This document shows positions 1 to 7,921 of a stretch of DNA of 30,859 nt, one piece after another. Under the pieces are notes generated by a model, which did not search any database, was not told where the DNA came from, and saw nothing but the letters and a program-made list of their open reading frames with translations. The number at the start of each line of letters is the position of its first letter. Within the stretch, counting starts at the first letter, position 1. Both the position numbers and the translations under genes were made by a program. This stretch comes from Streptomyces sp. WM4235 (GTDB taxonomy: Bacteria > Actinomycetota > Actinomycetes > Streptomycetales > Streptomycetaceae), in assembly GCF_001279725.1 (NCBI RefSeq), contig NZ_LGDE01000446.1, forward strand, positions 1-30,859, given 5' to 3'.

Positions 1-1110
1 GGGCAGGGGTACCACCCCGCCCCGGGCACGCCTCCCACGCTCGGGATGCCGCAGCCCGGATACCCGCCGGTGCCGGGCGGAGCTCCCGCGCCCGCGTACC
101 CGCCGCCCGCGTACAAGGGACCCGCCTACCCGCCCGCCTCGTACGACCCGGCCGCGTACGACCCGGCCGCGTACGACCCGGGCGCGCCGCCGGCGGTCCG
201 TCGCGGCGCGGACTCGTCGTCCATCACCACGATCCTCCTCAACCTGCCCCTGTTCTTCGGCAGTCTGCTCGTCATCTGGCTGGTCTCCCAACTGCTGCCG
301 ACGGGGCTGGACATCGTCTTCGTCATCGCCTGGCTCGCGTCCGGTGCTTTGATGTTCCACCGTCCGACCGAGCGCGCCCTGGCCCGGATGCTGTTCAAGG
401 TCCGCGAACCCACGGCCGCCGAACTGGCCCGGCTTCGGCCCCTCTGGGACGACGTCACGCGGCGGGCCGGCATCGACGGCTCGCGCTACGACCTGTGGGT
501 CGAGGACAGCAGCCAGATCAACGCCTTCGCCGCCGCCGGCCACATCGTCAGTGTGACGCAGAAGTCGCTCAACACCCTTCCTCCGGAGCAGCTGAGCGCC
601 GTCCTCGCCCACGAGCTGGGACACCACGTCGGCGGCCACGCATGGTCCGGGCTGCTCGGCGTCTGGTACGCGCTCCCGGCCCGGGTCGTCATGGCCGTCG
701 TGAAGTTCGTCGTGACCTTCGTCTTCCTGGTGGCCGCGCAGATCGCCTGCCTCGGCGCGCTCCTGTTCGCCCTGATCATCGGTGCCATCGCGATCTCCCT
801 GGCCCTGGCCTTCCCGCCCGCCCTCGCCCTGTTCGCGGTCCCCGTCCTCCTCGCCTGGGCGGGGCGGCTCGGTGAGCTGCGGGCCGACCGGTTCGCCGCG
901 GAGATCGGCTACGGGCCCCTGTTGCTCGCCACGTTCACGGATTGGCACACCCAGGACGCCGACGACGACAGAGGCAAGCAGCGCCTGATGGACCGGCTGA
1001 TGGCCACGCATCCCCCGCTCCACCAGCGCATCCGCGCGCTGGAACCCTTCACGGCTGGACCCGCCGGACCCACCGGACCCCCTGCACCCCACGGAGGCCC
1101 GGCCTCATGA
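1..1110 (+). CDS. M48-family membrane zinc metalloprotease (5' end outside window)
   Basis: Predicted membrane-bound zinc endopeptidase of the M48 (HtpX/Ste24-like) family. Numbering from the ATG at 46, a Pro/Gly/Tyr/Ala-rich low-complexity head (1-55) includes three YDPAA-type units. Hydrophobic segments lie at about 60-103. The zinc motif HELGH is at 189-193, a long hydrophobic hairpin follows at 208-272, and the third ligand region ELRAD is at 277-281, so the active site looks complete. The frame stays open from base 1 through the ATG at 46 with the same Pro/Gly composition, so the true start is probably upstream of the window. The stop overlaps the next start by ATGA, which implies co-translation. 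The family turns over membrane proteins; the substrate here is unknown. Family assignment is firm, the N-terminus is not. Confidence 0.88.
   Translation, partial: GQGYHPAPGTPPTLGMPQPGYPPVPGGAPAPAYPPPAYKGPAYPPASYDPAAYDPAAYDPGAPPAVRRGADSSSITTILLNLPLFFGSLLVIWLVSQLLPTGLDIVFVIAWLASGALMFHRPTERALARMLFKVREPTAAELARLRPLWDDVTRRAGIDGSRYDLWVEDSSQINAFAAAGHIVSVTQKSLNTLPPEQLSAVLAHELGHHVGGHAWSGLLGVWYALPARVVMAVVKFVVTFVFLVAAQIACLGALLFALIIGAIAISLALAFPPALALFAVPVLLAWAGRLGELRADRFAAEIGYGPLLLATFTDWHTQDADDDRGKQRLMDRLMATHPPLHQRIRALEPFTAGPAGPTGPPAPHGGPAS
141..185 (+). repeat. 15-bp in-frame tandem repeat, 3 units
   Basis: Three adjacent 15-bp units (GTACGACCCGGCCGC, the last ending GGCGC) encode a repeated Tyr-Asp-Pro-Ala-Ala peptide in the low-complexity head of the M48 protease. 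Because the unit is a multiple of three, changes in copy number would alter only the length of the head. Confidence 0.9.
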
Positions 1111-3035
1111 CCCACCAAACCACCGCAACCGCAACCGGAGCCGCAACCGCAGCCGGAGCCGGAACGCCACCGCCCGACCACCACCTGCGCCTGTTCGCCC
1201 CCGGGCAGCGGCTGGGATGGACCTACCGCGACCCCGAGTCGCTGCGCCGGCCCTTCCCCGAGCCCGAGCCGCAGCGGCATCCCGTACCCATCGCGTACGA
1301 GAACCGGGCGCACGCCGCCCGACTGACCCACCAGGAGCGCAAGGACTCCACCATCAAGACCGGCGGCGCGATCGTGCTGGTGTTGTTGCTGCTGGCCGCG
1401 GTGGCCGGCAGCTTCATGGCCGTGCTCGCCGTGGCGGCCGCGATCGTGTGCCTGGTCCTGGTCGGCCACGCCGGACGGTCGGCGACGACGGCCGGCGCAC
1501 AACTGGAAGCCAAGCGCACGGAACTGGAGAACCACTTCCAGTACGCCTGGCACGACTGGAACCAGCGCCGCCACCAGCATGACGCGGCGCAGGACCAGTG
1601 GGTGCGGAGCCTGGACGCGTGGGGCGCGCTCCCGGCGGGACCGGGTACGCGGCGCCTGGACATCTTCGGCGGCAGCCAGCGCAGCCGGGAGGGCTTCCTC
1701 ACCGTCTTCGGCACGTCGACGCTCCAGCAGCGGCCGCTGATCGTCCTCGACCTGACGCAGGCCCTCGTGTGCCAGGAGCTGGCGACGCTCGCCGAACTCG
1801 CCGACGTCCCCGTCGACGTACAACTGCTGCCGAGCCGCATGGCCGAGAGCGGGATCGTGAGTGGTCTGACGCCGCAGGAGCTGGTCGACACCCTCGTGGA
1901 GGCCGTGTACGCCGACGGCTCGGAGGCCAACAGGGCCGCGCGGGCCATGGACACCAGGATCCTCCACCAGTTGTGCGGGGCCCTCGGCGGCGACGTCACC
2001 CCGGCCCGCCTGGGTGCGGGTCTGCGGGCGCTGATGGGCGAGACCGACGACACCGAGGCCCTCAGCCGGGCCGAACGCAACCGCATCGCGGACGACCTGG
2101 TGGGCGACAAGAACAAGGACCAGATACGGGACAGCCTGCTGCGGCTCGCCTCGTTCGTCCATCCGCTGGAGCGTCTGGGCGCCGAGCGCAACGGGCGCGG
2201 TCCCGGCTACCTCACGTGCATCGCCATGGACTTCACCATGGGATCGGCCGGAACCGAACTGCTGGCGGACCTGGCGGTGCAGAGCGTGACCCGGCGCCTG
2301 GCCTCCTTCCCGGAGGCGGCGCCGTCGGTGGTCGTCGCGCTCGGCGAGAAGGGCCTCCACCGGCAGTACCTGGAACAGCTGGCCAGTGTCTGCGAGCGGC
2401 GCGGCGCGCAGCTCACCGTGCTGCACCCGCACCTGCGCGAGGGGTCCCAGGAGGTGATCGGCAGTGGCACGGTCGGCTTCATGAAGCTGGGGAACCACCA
2501 GGAGGCCGGTGTCGCTGCGGACTTCATGGGCCGCCACCACTCCTTCGTCCTGCACTCGCTGACGAACACCGACGGCACGACGGTCAGCACCTCCGTGGCC
2601 AAGACCTTCGGGTCGTCGGTGAGCAAGGGCACGACGTACAGCGAGTCGGTGAGCCGGGGGTCGAACTGGGGAAACAGCAGCTCCAGCAGCTACCAGAGCG
2701 GACCCAGCTCGTTCTCGACGAGCAGCAGCTCCGGCGGCAGTTACAACAAGACGACCGGTACGTCGACCAGCACGACCCACTCGACGAACGAGTCCACCTC
2801 GTACGCGACCAGTGACGGCCAGAGCACGAGCCTCGCGCGAGGTGAGCAGCGTGTGTACGAGTACGCGGTCGAGCCGACGCAGCTCCAGGCGCTGGCCGAC
2901 TTCAGCCTGTTGGTGGTGGAGCGGAGGCCGGACGGCTCCGTGACCGTCCAGGCGGCGGACTGCAACCCGAACATCGTCCTGCTGGACCGGGTGAGCACCC
3001 AGCCACTGCCGTACGCGGCGCCCGGCACACCCTGA
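1107..3035 (+). CDS. Membrane-anchored protein resembling a degenerate VirD4/HerA-type ATPase
   Basis: 642 residues, function unknown. The ATG at 1107 is chosen because it overlaps the protease stop (ATGA) and follows a GGAGG at 1093. A Thr/Ala-rich start (5-20) comes first. A hydrophobic stretch at about 86-120 gives one long or two short membrane segments. The cytosolic part (about 180-500) has the flavour of conjugation coupling proteins: a strand followed by a GGSQRSREG loop where a Walker A would sit, VVVALGEKGL where a Walker B would sit, then CERRGAQLTVL, a pattern seen in VirD4/TraG second halves. Neither Walker motif is intact. Residues about 490-580 are extremely Ser/Thr-rich (bases about 2570-2830). 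The conserved-looking C-terminus reads YEYAVEPTQLQALADFSLLVVE. Operon with the M48 protease. The ATPase relationship is inference from motif shape; the membrane anchor and Ser/Thr tail are directly visible. Confidence 0.7.
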   Translation: MTHQTTATATGAATAAGAGTPPPDHHLRLFAPGQRLGWTYRDPESLRRPFPEPEPQRHPVPIAYENRAHAARLTHQERKDSTIKTGGAIVLVLLLLAAVAGSFMAVLAVAAAIVCLVLVGHAGRSATTAGAQLEAKRTELENHFQYAWHDWNQRRHQHDAAQDQWVRSLDAWGALPAGPGTRRLDIFGGSQRSREGFLTVFGTSTLQQRPLIVLDLTQALVCQELATLAELADVPVDVQLLPSRMAESGIVSGLTPQELVDTLVEAVYADGSEANRAARAMDTRILHQLCGALGGDVTPARLGAGLRALMGETDDTEALSRAERNRIADDLVGDKNKDQIRDSLLRLASFVHPLERLGAERNGRGPGYLTCIAMDFTMGSAGTELLADLAVQSVTRRLASFPEAAPSVVVALGEKGLHRQYLEQLASVCERRGAQLTVLHPHLREGSQEVIGSGTVGFMKLGNHQEAGVAADFMGRHHSFVLHSLTNTDGTTVSTSVAKTFGSSVSKGTTYSESVSRGSNWGNSSSSSYQSGPSSFSTSSSSGGSYNKTTGTSTSTTHSTNESTSYATSDGQSTSLARGEQRVYEYAVEPTQLQALADFSLLVVERRPDGSVTVQAADCNPNIVLLDRVSTQPLPYAAPGTP

Positions 3036-3037
3036 CA

Positions 3038-3087
3038 CCAGGCCCCGGCCCCGGCCCCGCCCGTGCACGGACGGGGCCGGGGCCTGG
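3038..3087 (+). terminator. Strong hairpin after the M48 gene pair
   Basis: A perfect 15-bp stem (3038-3052 with 3073-3087, arm CCAGGCCCCGGCCCC) begins three bases after the stop codon. Its 20-base loop contains a further palindrome, CCGTGCACGG, at 3061-3070. There is no U-tract, which is usual for high-GC actinomycete terminators. Confidence 0.75.
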
Positions 3088-3170
3088 GTCGGGGTCGGCC
3101 ACGACCGGTGTCCATCCCCGGGCCAAGGAGTGCGGCGGCCCCGTGCGCTGATCCAGACCAGGAGGTCCGC

Positions 3171-4313
3171 ATGCTCGACGATCACCTGTACACCTCGCTC
3201 TCCGCCGTCGAGATCGCCGATCTCGTCAACTCCGGGAAGATCACGGCAGGCGAGGTCGTCGACACCGCGCTGGCCGTCAGCGCCGAACGCGACGGTGCGC
3301 TGCGCGCCTTCACCGACCTGTGGGCGGACACGGCACGCGCCGCCGCCACTGAGATCGACGCGGCGGTGGCCCGTGGACTGCCCATGCCCCTGGCCGGGGT
3401 GCCGATCGCGGTCAAGGCGAGCGAGGGTGCCCGCTCCGTGCAGAACAAGCGCCTGATCGCCGCGGGATGTGTGCCGATCGGAGCGACATCCGTGCCGCGG
3501 GCCGGCACCGGCTGGCAGACCTACGGCGCCACCGACCGAGGCCCCACCCTCAACCCGCTGAACCCCGCCTGGTCCCCGGGCGGCTCATCGGCCGGTTCCG
3601 CGGCCGCGGTCGCGGCCGGCCTGGTGCCGCTCGCCACCGGATCCGACGGAGCAGGATCCGTGCGCATCCCTGCCGCATGGTGCGGCATCATCGGCTTCAA
3701 GCCCACCAACGGCCTGCTGCCCGCCCGCGACCGAGCCGGACTCAACAGCCCCGGCGTACTCACCCGCACCCCGGCCGACGCCATTGCCTACTTCCGCGCC
3801 GTCGCCCCCACCCACCACCCGGCCTCGGCGGCCGGGACGCCCAGGGTGGCCTGGACGTCCACCCTGGGCTACGCCGAGACCGACCCGGAGATCGCAGTGA
3901 CCGCCCGCCGCGCCCTGCACCGGATCGCCCGCGCCGGACTGTGCGACCTCGTCGACCGTCCGGTGGCGCTGCGCGATCCGGGGCCCGCCTGGACCGCTGT
4001 GCGCGCCGGCGCCCCCGACGAGGACACCGAGGCCCTGGTCCGGCACAACGCGCGAGTCCTGCGCGATGCCTTCGAGGAGGCCGATCTCCTCGCCACCCCC
4101 ACGACCCCGCACCCGCCGCACGGCCACGACGGCCCCGGGCCGCGTATGAGCGTGGCACTGACCTGGGCCTTCAACCTCTCCGGGCACCCCGCGATCACTC
4201 TGCCCGCCGGCAGGACACCGAACGGCGAGCCCGTGGGCCTCCAGCTGATCGCCCGCCACCACGCCGACGTCATGCTCCTCCAGAGCGTCGAAGGATGGCA
4301 CCGCACGCGGTGA
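3171..4313 (+). CDS. Amidase signature family hydrolase (short form)
   Basis: 380-residue hydrolase of the amidase signature family, which cleaves amide bonds using a Ser-cisSer-Lys triad. All three residues are visible: K82 in GVPIAVKAS, S139 in the GGSSAGS loop, and S163 in DGAGSVRIP, with the 24-residue spacing between the two serines typical of the family. The ATG at 3171 has an AGGAGGT site at about 3159-3165. The protein is about 100 residues shorter than usual members (450-500); the region between residue 215 and the C-terminal part with LATPTTPHPP and LTWAFNLSGHPAITLPAG looks compressed, so the substrate-binding part is reduced. It may still be active, as the core is intact. It stands alone, preceded by a hairpin and followed by a transposase remnant. 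Substrate unknown. Confidence 0.85.
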   Translation: MLDDHLYTSLSAVEIADLVNSGKITAGEVVDTALAVSAERDGALRAFTDLWADTARAAATEIDAAVARGLPMPLAGVPIAVKASEGARSVQNKRLIAAGCVPIGATSVPRAGTGWQTYGATDRGPTLNPLNPAWSPGGSSAGSAAAVAAGLVPLATGSDGAGSVRIPAAWCGIIGFKPTNGLLPARDRAGLNSPGVLTRTPADAIAYFRAVAPTHHPASAAGTPRVAWTSTLGYAETDPEIAVTARRALHRIARAGLCDLVDRPVALRDPGPAWTAVRAGAPDEDTEALVRHNARVLRDAFEEADLLATPTTPHPPHGHDGPGPRMSVALTWAFNLSGHPAITLPAGRTPNGEPVGLQLIARHHADVMLLQSVEGWHRTR

Positions 4314-4489
4314 GCGGAGGGCGTGCGCGACGCGGAGAGGAGGGTGCCCGACCGTGGCCGGAGACGACGCGGAGACCGTGCGCCGCCGGCCCCCTCCGCT
4401 TGCCCATCGCGCGGCAGGCCCGCGCGTACCTCCACAGCATGGGGAGTCCGGACTGCCGATCGCCGGCCGGACGAGGAAGCCCTCCAGGT

Positions 4490-4690
4490 CGCGCCGTGCT
4501 GGGCTACGAGTACGCCTGCCACCAGCGGTCCGCCTCGGCGCGAGCCCCTTCGGCGTCGTACAACGGCATCAAGTGGCGGGAGATGCCGGCCGACTTCCCG
4601 CCGTGGGACCGGGGCCATGCCTTCCTCCGCCGCTGGCGCGACCATGGTCTGATCGTCGAGTTCCACGACCGGCTACGCGGGATAGCCGAT
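4490..4690 (+). pseudogene. IS5-type transposase N-terminal remnant
   Basis: The frame at about 4558-4680 encodes NGIKWREMPADFPPWDRGHA and continues FLRRWRDHGLIVEFHDRLRG, matching the conserved N-terminal region (the DUF4096-like part) of actinomycete IS5-family DDE transposases. There is no intact start, and the similarity stops abruptly near 4680, before any DDE catalytic region; downstream sequence to 4874 is not recognisable as transposase. No terminal inverted repeats were found. The rest of the interval 4314-4874 shows no gene. I read it as an old, truncated insertion sequence next to the amidase. Confidence 0.7.
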
Positions 4691-4874
4691 CGCGTCCGGC
4701 ATCGCCCGGTGGCAGTACGCTTCCGGCTGCCCGCCCTGGTCTTGCGTCCAACCCGGCACCGGCAGCAACGGCCGCACCACCACCCGCCGTCTTCGCATGC
4801 GCCGAGCACCCGACGACCACCCGATCGAGACGCCGTTCGAGCACCAGTCCCCAGAGCATTGCGATAGAAGCCAC

Positions 4875-5378
4875 TTACGCGTCGGGGTGCTCCGGCAGGG
4901 CGAGCCAGTCCGACCAGGAGACCTCCCGGCCGAGGAAGCGCGGCTGCTCGAACGGCCAGTCGGCGGCGATCCACTGCGGCACCAGCGCGTCGAGGGCCTG
5001 TTCGACCTTGCTGCCCACCAGCTCGTCCACCACCCACCAGGAGATCTCGCCGTCCGCGCCGGCCCTCTCCGGTGGGTCGATGTAGACGCAGCCGAGCAGA
5101 GCTGTCTCCGCCGCGTCGAACAGCGCGTAGTTGAAGGACTGGTGTGCGGCGATCTCCTTCTCGTGCCGCAACAGGTCGGCCTGGTCGGCCTCGTAGGTCA
5201 TGGTGGCCGCGGGCCAGCCCCAGGCCGGGCCGTAGATGGTCCACAGCCGCTCGCGCGAACCCATCACAGCCGGATAGTCGAGCGGGGTGTCCGCCTCCCG
5301 TATCGGCCGCAGGTGATGACCACTGCCCGGCAGCGGTACCAGGACGGGATGGACGAAGTTGTCGGGGAGCCAGCTCAT
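4875..5378 (-). CDS. GNAT-like acetyltransferase family protein
   Basis: 167 residues starting MSWLPDNFVHPVLVPLPGSG. The pattern of an N-terminal HLRPIREADTPLDYPAVM segment, a central strand YALFDAAETALLGCVYIDP and then EISWWVVDELVGSKVEQAL suggests a GNAT-type N-acetyltransferase that would move an acetyl group from acetyl-CoA to an unknown acceptor. The acetyl-CoA loop (R/QxxGxG/A) is weak, here roughly VDELVGSKVE, so activity is not certain. An in-frame extension upstream is possible, but the ATG at 5378 is preferred because a TACGGT hexamer lies 8 bases upstream with no ribosome-binding site, as in leaderless actinomycete genes. It is transcribed towards the transposase remnant. Confidence 0.7.
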   Translation of the reverse strand: MSWLPDNFVHPVLVPLPGSGHHLRPIREADTPLDYPAVMGSRERLWTIYGPAWGWPAATMTYEADQADLLRHEKEIAAHQSFNYALFDAAETALLGCVYIDPPERAGADGEISWWVVDELVGSKVEQALDALVPQWIAADWPFEQPRFLGREVSWSDWLALPEHPDA

Positions 5379-5386
5379 AGCGCCCG

Positions 5387-5392
5387 ACCGTA
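5387..5392 (-). promoter_or_regulatory. Putative -10 element of a leaderless GNAT gene
   Basis: TACGGT on the minus strand (TAnnnT class) lies 8 bases before the ATG at 5378, placing transcription initiation at or next to the start codon. The same hexamer precedes the start at 18955. Confidence 0.45.
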
Positions 5393-5618
5393 GCAGCGCG
5401 CGGCCGCCCGCTCCTCTGGATTTTCCCCGTATACCGCCAGGCCCTGCTCTCATGCCGGGCAGTGCCCGCGATCACCCGATCGAGACTTCCGGTCGATCGA
5501 CAGACTCCATGATTGGTATGGCAATGGCTTCTGAGAACAGCCCGCCACTGGCCGAGGCGAGACAGGTACGGACGATTCAGGTAAGGCAGCCACGGGCCCG
5601 AGATGGCGTCAGCGGATG

Positions 5619-6143
5619 TCAGGCAGGTCGGCACCGACGCACGTAGTAGGCATAGGTCAGTGCCAGCACCATGGGTCCCCAAAGAGCCCCGAAGCCGATG
5701 CAAGCCTTCGCCAGCCACTCCCACCAGCCGTTGGTGTACCCGAGAGCATGGAACCCCGGGACGTGAAGCCAGGCGAGCAGGAAGGTTCCCGACACTGCCG
5801 TCAGGGTCAGGCCGCCGATGGTGGCAGGGATGATTGCCGCGAGGGGTGGGATGTGTTTCCCGCCGATGATCGGGAGCCATGCGGGTGCCACCTCGCCCCA
5901 TCGCCGGACGAGACCGAGGGAGAGGAGGGCCAACGCCTCTGACAGCACGCTGATGCCGAAGACGTAGGGGACGGCCCAATACCACGGCGGCATTGCCGGA
6001 GCGTTCGGGTCGATCATCCCCATGGTGAAGTCGAAGGCGAACGGCAGCCGCCACAGACACTGGGGCAGCAGAACCCATGGGATCGCGTGGGCGGTGATGA
6101 CCGCCCATCTCGCGGCAGGTCGTTCGGTGTCATGCGAAGTCAC
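5619..6143 (-). CDS. Small polytopic membrane protein, unknown function
   Basis: About 174 residues from a GTG at 6143 (reading MTSHDTERPAARW). Four hydrophobic segments are seen: about WAVITAHAIPWVLLPQCLW, PWYWAVPYVFGISVLSEALA, then a pair around PLAAIIPATIGGLTLTAVSG and the segment ending in ALTYAYYVRRCRPA. No catalytic motif or known family was recognised. The frame is open further upstream, with other GTG starts (for example at 6173), and contains an Glu-Lys-Ala repeat from a 15-bp tandem sequence near 6280-6313, which I take as upstream non-coding DNA. No convincing ribosome-binding site decides the start. The 160-bp gap on its 3' side holds no gene. Confidence 0.6.
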   Translation of the reverse strand: MTSHDTERPAARWAVITAHAIPWVLLPQCLWRLPFAFDFTMGMIDPNAPAMPPWYWAVPYVFGISVLSEALALLSLGLVRRWGEVAPAWLPIIGGKHIPPLAAIIPATIGGLTLTAVSGTFLLAWLHVPGFHALGYTNGWWEWLAKACIGFGALWGPMVLALTYAYYVRRCRPA

Positions 6144-6279
6144 GCTCCGGCCAGGTGTGTTGATTGAAGTCACGAACCCCAGCTTGATTGAGCCGCGTAG
6201 GCTTGGCGTCACTCCGGAGAGCGGTGCGTCTCCCCCAAGAGAGGGAGCCTCCCGTCCCGGGCGACCTAGCTTCTCAGCC

Positions 6280-6313
6280 TCAGCCTTCTCCACCTCAGCC
6301 TTCTCCACCTCAG
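6280..6313. repeat. 15-bp tandem repeat, about 2.2 units
   Basis: Two adjacent copies of CAGCCTTCTCCACCT with a partial third copy, upstream of the membrane protein gene. If the longer reading frame were translated it would give a short AEVEKAEVEK-like stretch. Confidence 0.75.
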
Positions 6314-6386
6314 CGCCGCACCGACTCTGATGCCGGTCCCGGTCCGATGGGGTACGCGCAGTCACGGCGCGACGGGACCCATGGGA

Positions 6387-6956
6387 TCAGGATCCAGAAC
6401 AGTCCCTGGCGCAACCGGACGGCGTGACCGACCACACGCCGAACCACTGCTCGGCGTCGAACTCCTCGAACCGCTCCACCTCGGTGAACCCGAGCTTCGC
6501 AGCGAGGCGCATCGAACGGCTGTTGGCCGTCTGGGTGCAGAGCACCACCGGCTCGCCGGGGAACGCGCCGGCAAACCAGTCGAGTGCCGCCGCGCACGCC
6601 TCTGCGGCGTACCCACGTCCCCAACCTTCCGGCAGGAACGTGTAGCTGAGCTCGGCCTCCTCGGCGTCCGGACGGATGCGCCCCGGGCGATCCGCGTTGC
6701 GCCGATCGAGCGTGACCGTGCCGATCATCGCTCCCTCAAGATCGATCACGAAAAGGCCAGGACGCCGTCCGGGCACCGCGGGCACCGTCCGCTCGAGCTC
6801 ATCACGCGGACGGGGGCCACCAAGGAAGGTACGTACCTCTGACGAGGCGAACAGCTCGACGAACGCCGCACGGTCCCGGGCCTCGGACTCCCGCAGCACG
6901 AGCCGTTCGGTCCTGATCGGGGCAGGCGGCCATGTTGCGGGGTCGAGTCCGGTCAC
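6387..6956 (-). CDS. GNAT-family N-acetyltransferase (RimJ/RimL-like)
   Basis: About 189 residues from the GTG at 6956. This is a clear GNAT acetyltransferase of the RimJ/RimL-like group: IRTERLVLRESEARDRAAFVEL at the N-terminus, GAMIGTVTLDRR in the central strand, the acetyl-CoA loop LPEGWGRGYAAEA with an R/GxGxG/A pattern, and CTQTANSRSMRLAAKLGFTEVER near the C-terminus. It would use acetyl-CoA to modify an N-terminus or a small molecule; the acceptor is unknown. A TATCGT hexamer about 16 bases upstream and a GAAGG abutting the start fit a very short leader; another GTG at 6974 is possible. It is divergent from the EACC1/caspase locus across a 560-bp gap. Confidence 0.85.
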   Translation of the reverse strand: MTGLDPATWPPAPIRTERLVLRESEARDRAAFVELFASSEVRTFLGGPRPRDELERTVPAVPGRRPGLFVIDLEGAMIGTVTLDRRNADRPGRIRPDAEEAELSYTFLPEGWGRGYAAEACAAALDWFAGAFPGEPVVLCTQTANSRSMRLAAKLGFTEVERFEEFDAEQWFGVWSVTPSGCARDCSGS

Positions 6957-7108
6957 CCTTCGAACCGCTGACACGATAGGTTGCCCGCCGGTTGGGCGAT
7001 GGAACAACGGGCCGGAGCCAAAGGCCACTTCACGTCGGCCGCCGTTCAGGGATCGGCTCCTGCGCCGCCGCCTGGAGCGGCAGGGCTGATCGAACCGGCC
7101 CTCCGGGC

Positions 7109-7164
7109 GGCGGCTGACCGGGGGCGGCTGACCAGCGGCGGCTGACAAGGGGCGGCTGACCAGG
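7109..7164. repeat. 14-bp tandem array, 4 units
   Basis: Four units at exact 14-bp period (starting 7109, 7123, 7137 and 7151) share the core GGCGGCTGAC followed by a variable tetramer (CGGG, CAGC, AAGG, CAGG). Since 14 is not a multiple of three, the array is unlikely to be coding. It sits between the divergent GNAT gene and the EACC1/caspase operon. No gene is recognised elsewhere in 6957-7519. Confidence 0.85.
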
Positions 7165-7419
7165 GAGCCGCCCGTGGGCGTGCACGGATCCGCGCCCACC
7201 ACCGCGGGGGACCTGGCAACGCCGGCCGTACTGGCCCGCCGATACCACGATGTTCCGCTACTGGGAGGTCAGTTGGGAGTGCGGCATCGGATGAAGGCCC
7301 TCGAAGGCGCGCGCACTTCCTGCCGCAATCCCGAAGGCCGATCGGCGATCATCGACGTGTCGGCTCCGATGGCATTCTCGCCTAATGACGCCGGCGTCGG
7401 ATCTTGTCCGGAAACCCCG

Positions 7420-7447
7420 TTGACGGCCAGGTGCCGTGGCGAATGAT
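7420..7447 (+). promoter_or_regulatory. Candidate sigma-70-type promoter for the EACC1/caspase operon
   Basis: TTGACG at 7420-7425 (five of six to the -35 consensus) is followed after 16 bases by AATGAT at 7442-7447 (four of six to TATAAT). Initiation near 7454 would give a leader of about 65 bases before the ATG at 7520. Confidence 0.4.
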
Positions 7448-7451
7448 GTGA

Positions 7452-7493
7452 ACGGGGGCGTGTGAGCACATGGCCGTTCATCATCACCCCCGT
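7452..7493 (+). promoter_or_regulatory. Inverted repeat in the presumed leader of the EACC1/caspase operon
   Basis: ACGGGGG at 7452-7458 pairs with CCCCCGT at 7487-7493 around a 28-base loop. It overlaps the predicted transcription start, so it could act as an operator or as leader structure. The stem is short and its role is unproven. Confidence 0.3.
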
Positions 7494-7519
7494 ACATCAC
7501 CACTGCGGGGGAGTGCTCC

Positions 7520-7921
7520 ATGGAGATTCGGCTGCGCGTGGAGTCGCCTGTGCGCGACGAGGCGGAAGAGCTGACGTTGGCCCTTCACGACTGGCTGAGG
7601 GAGGATCGCGATGTGGGCCGGCACGCCCGCATCGGCCGTCTGACCGACTCGGGCGGGGCCCCGAGCGGTGCGATGAGCGCGGACTGGTTCGGTTGGGTAC
7701 AGCTCGTCGCGGGTTCGGGTTTCTCCACCGCCGGCCTGGTCTACGCACACAAAGCCTTCCGCGCGGCCCTGCCTCGTCGTCAGCAGTCCGTCTCCGTGGT
7801 CATCGAGCACAACGGCACACGGATCGTCCTGGAGGACGCCTCGCCCGAATCCGCCGCGCGTATCGCCGAGATCTTGAGCGGCTCCGGCGACGACGAGGAA
7901 GCGTCCGGTGGCCCTTCCTGA
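7520..7921 (+). CDS. EACC1-like small effector-associated protein
   Basis: 133 residues. The composition and order match what I know of EACC1 (effector-associated constant component 1), a small protein encoded beside caspase, protease or nucleotide-binding effectors in actinomycete conflict systems. An N-terminal strand, MEIRLRVES, is followed by a helix with EELTLALHDWLREDRDVG. A Gly-rich hydrophobic helix, WVQLVAGSGFSTAGLVYAHKAF, may be membrane-active. A strand pair, QQSVSVVIEHNGTRIVLEDA, and a final helix, ESAARIAEIL, complete the protein. The ATG at 7520 follows a strong GGGGGAG at about 7507-7513. The gene overlaps the caspase gene by 14 bases, so the two are translationally linked. Presumed role: sensor, adaptor or toxin-regulating partner of the caspase. 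The name rests on pattern recognition, not a search. Confidence 0.75.
   Translation: MEIRLRVESPVRDEAEELTLALHDWLREDRDVGRHARIGRLTDSGGAPSGAMSADWFGWVQLVAGSGFSTAGLVYAHKAFRAALPRRQQSVSVVIEHNGTRIVLEDASPESAARIAEILSGSGDDEEASGGPS

Noticed and set aside
909..3185. 758-residue minus-strand open frame opposite the M48 partner gene
   Set aside because: Arg/Gly/Pro/Ala-rich translation without any motif; a typical antisense shadow of a high-GC gene. The forward gene has membrane segments and an operon overlap.
4569..4874. Minus-strand ORF over the transposase remnant and its 3' flank
   Set aside because: No similarity recognised; the forward strand carries the IS5-type motif.
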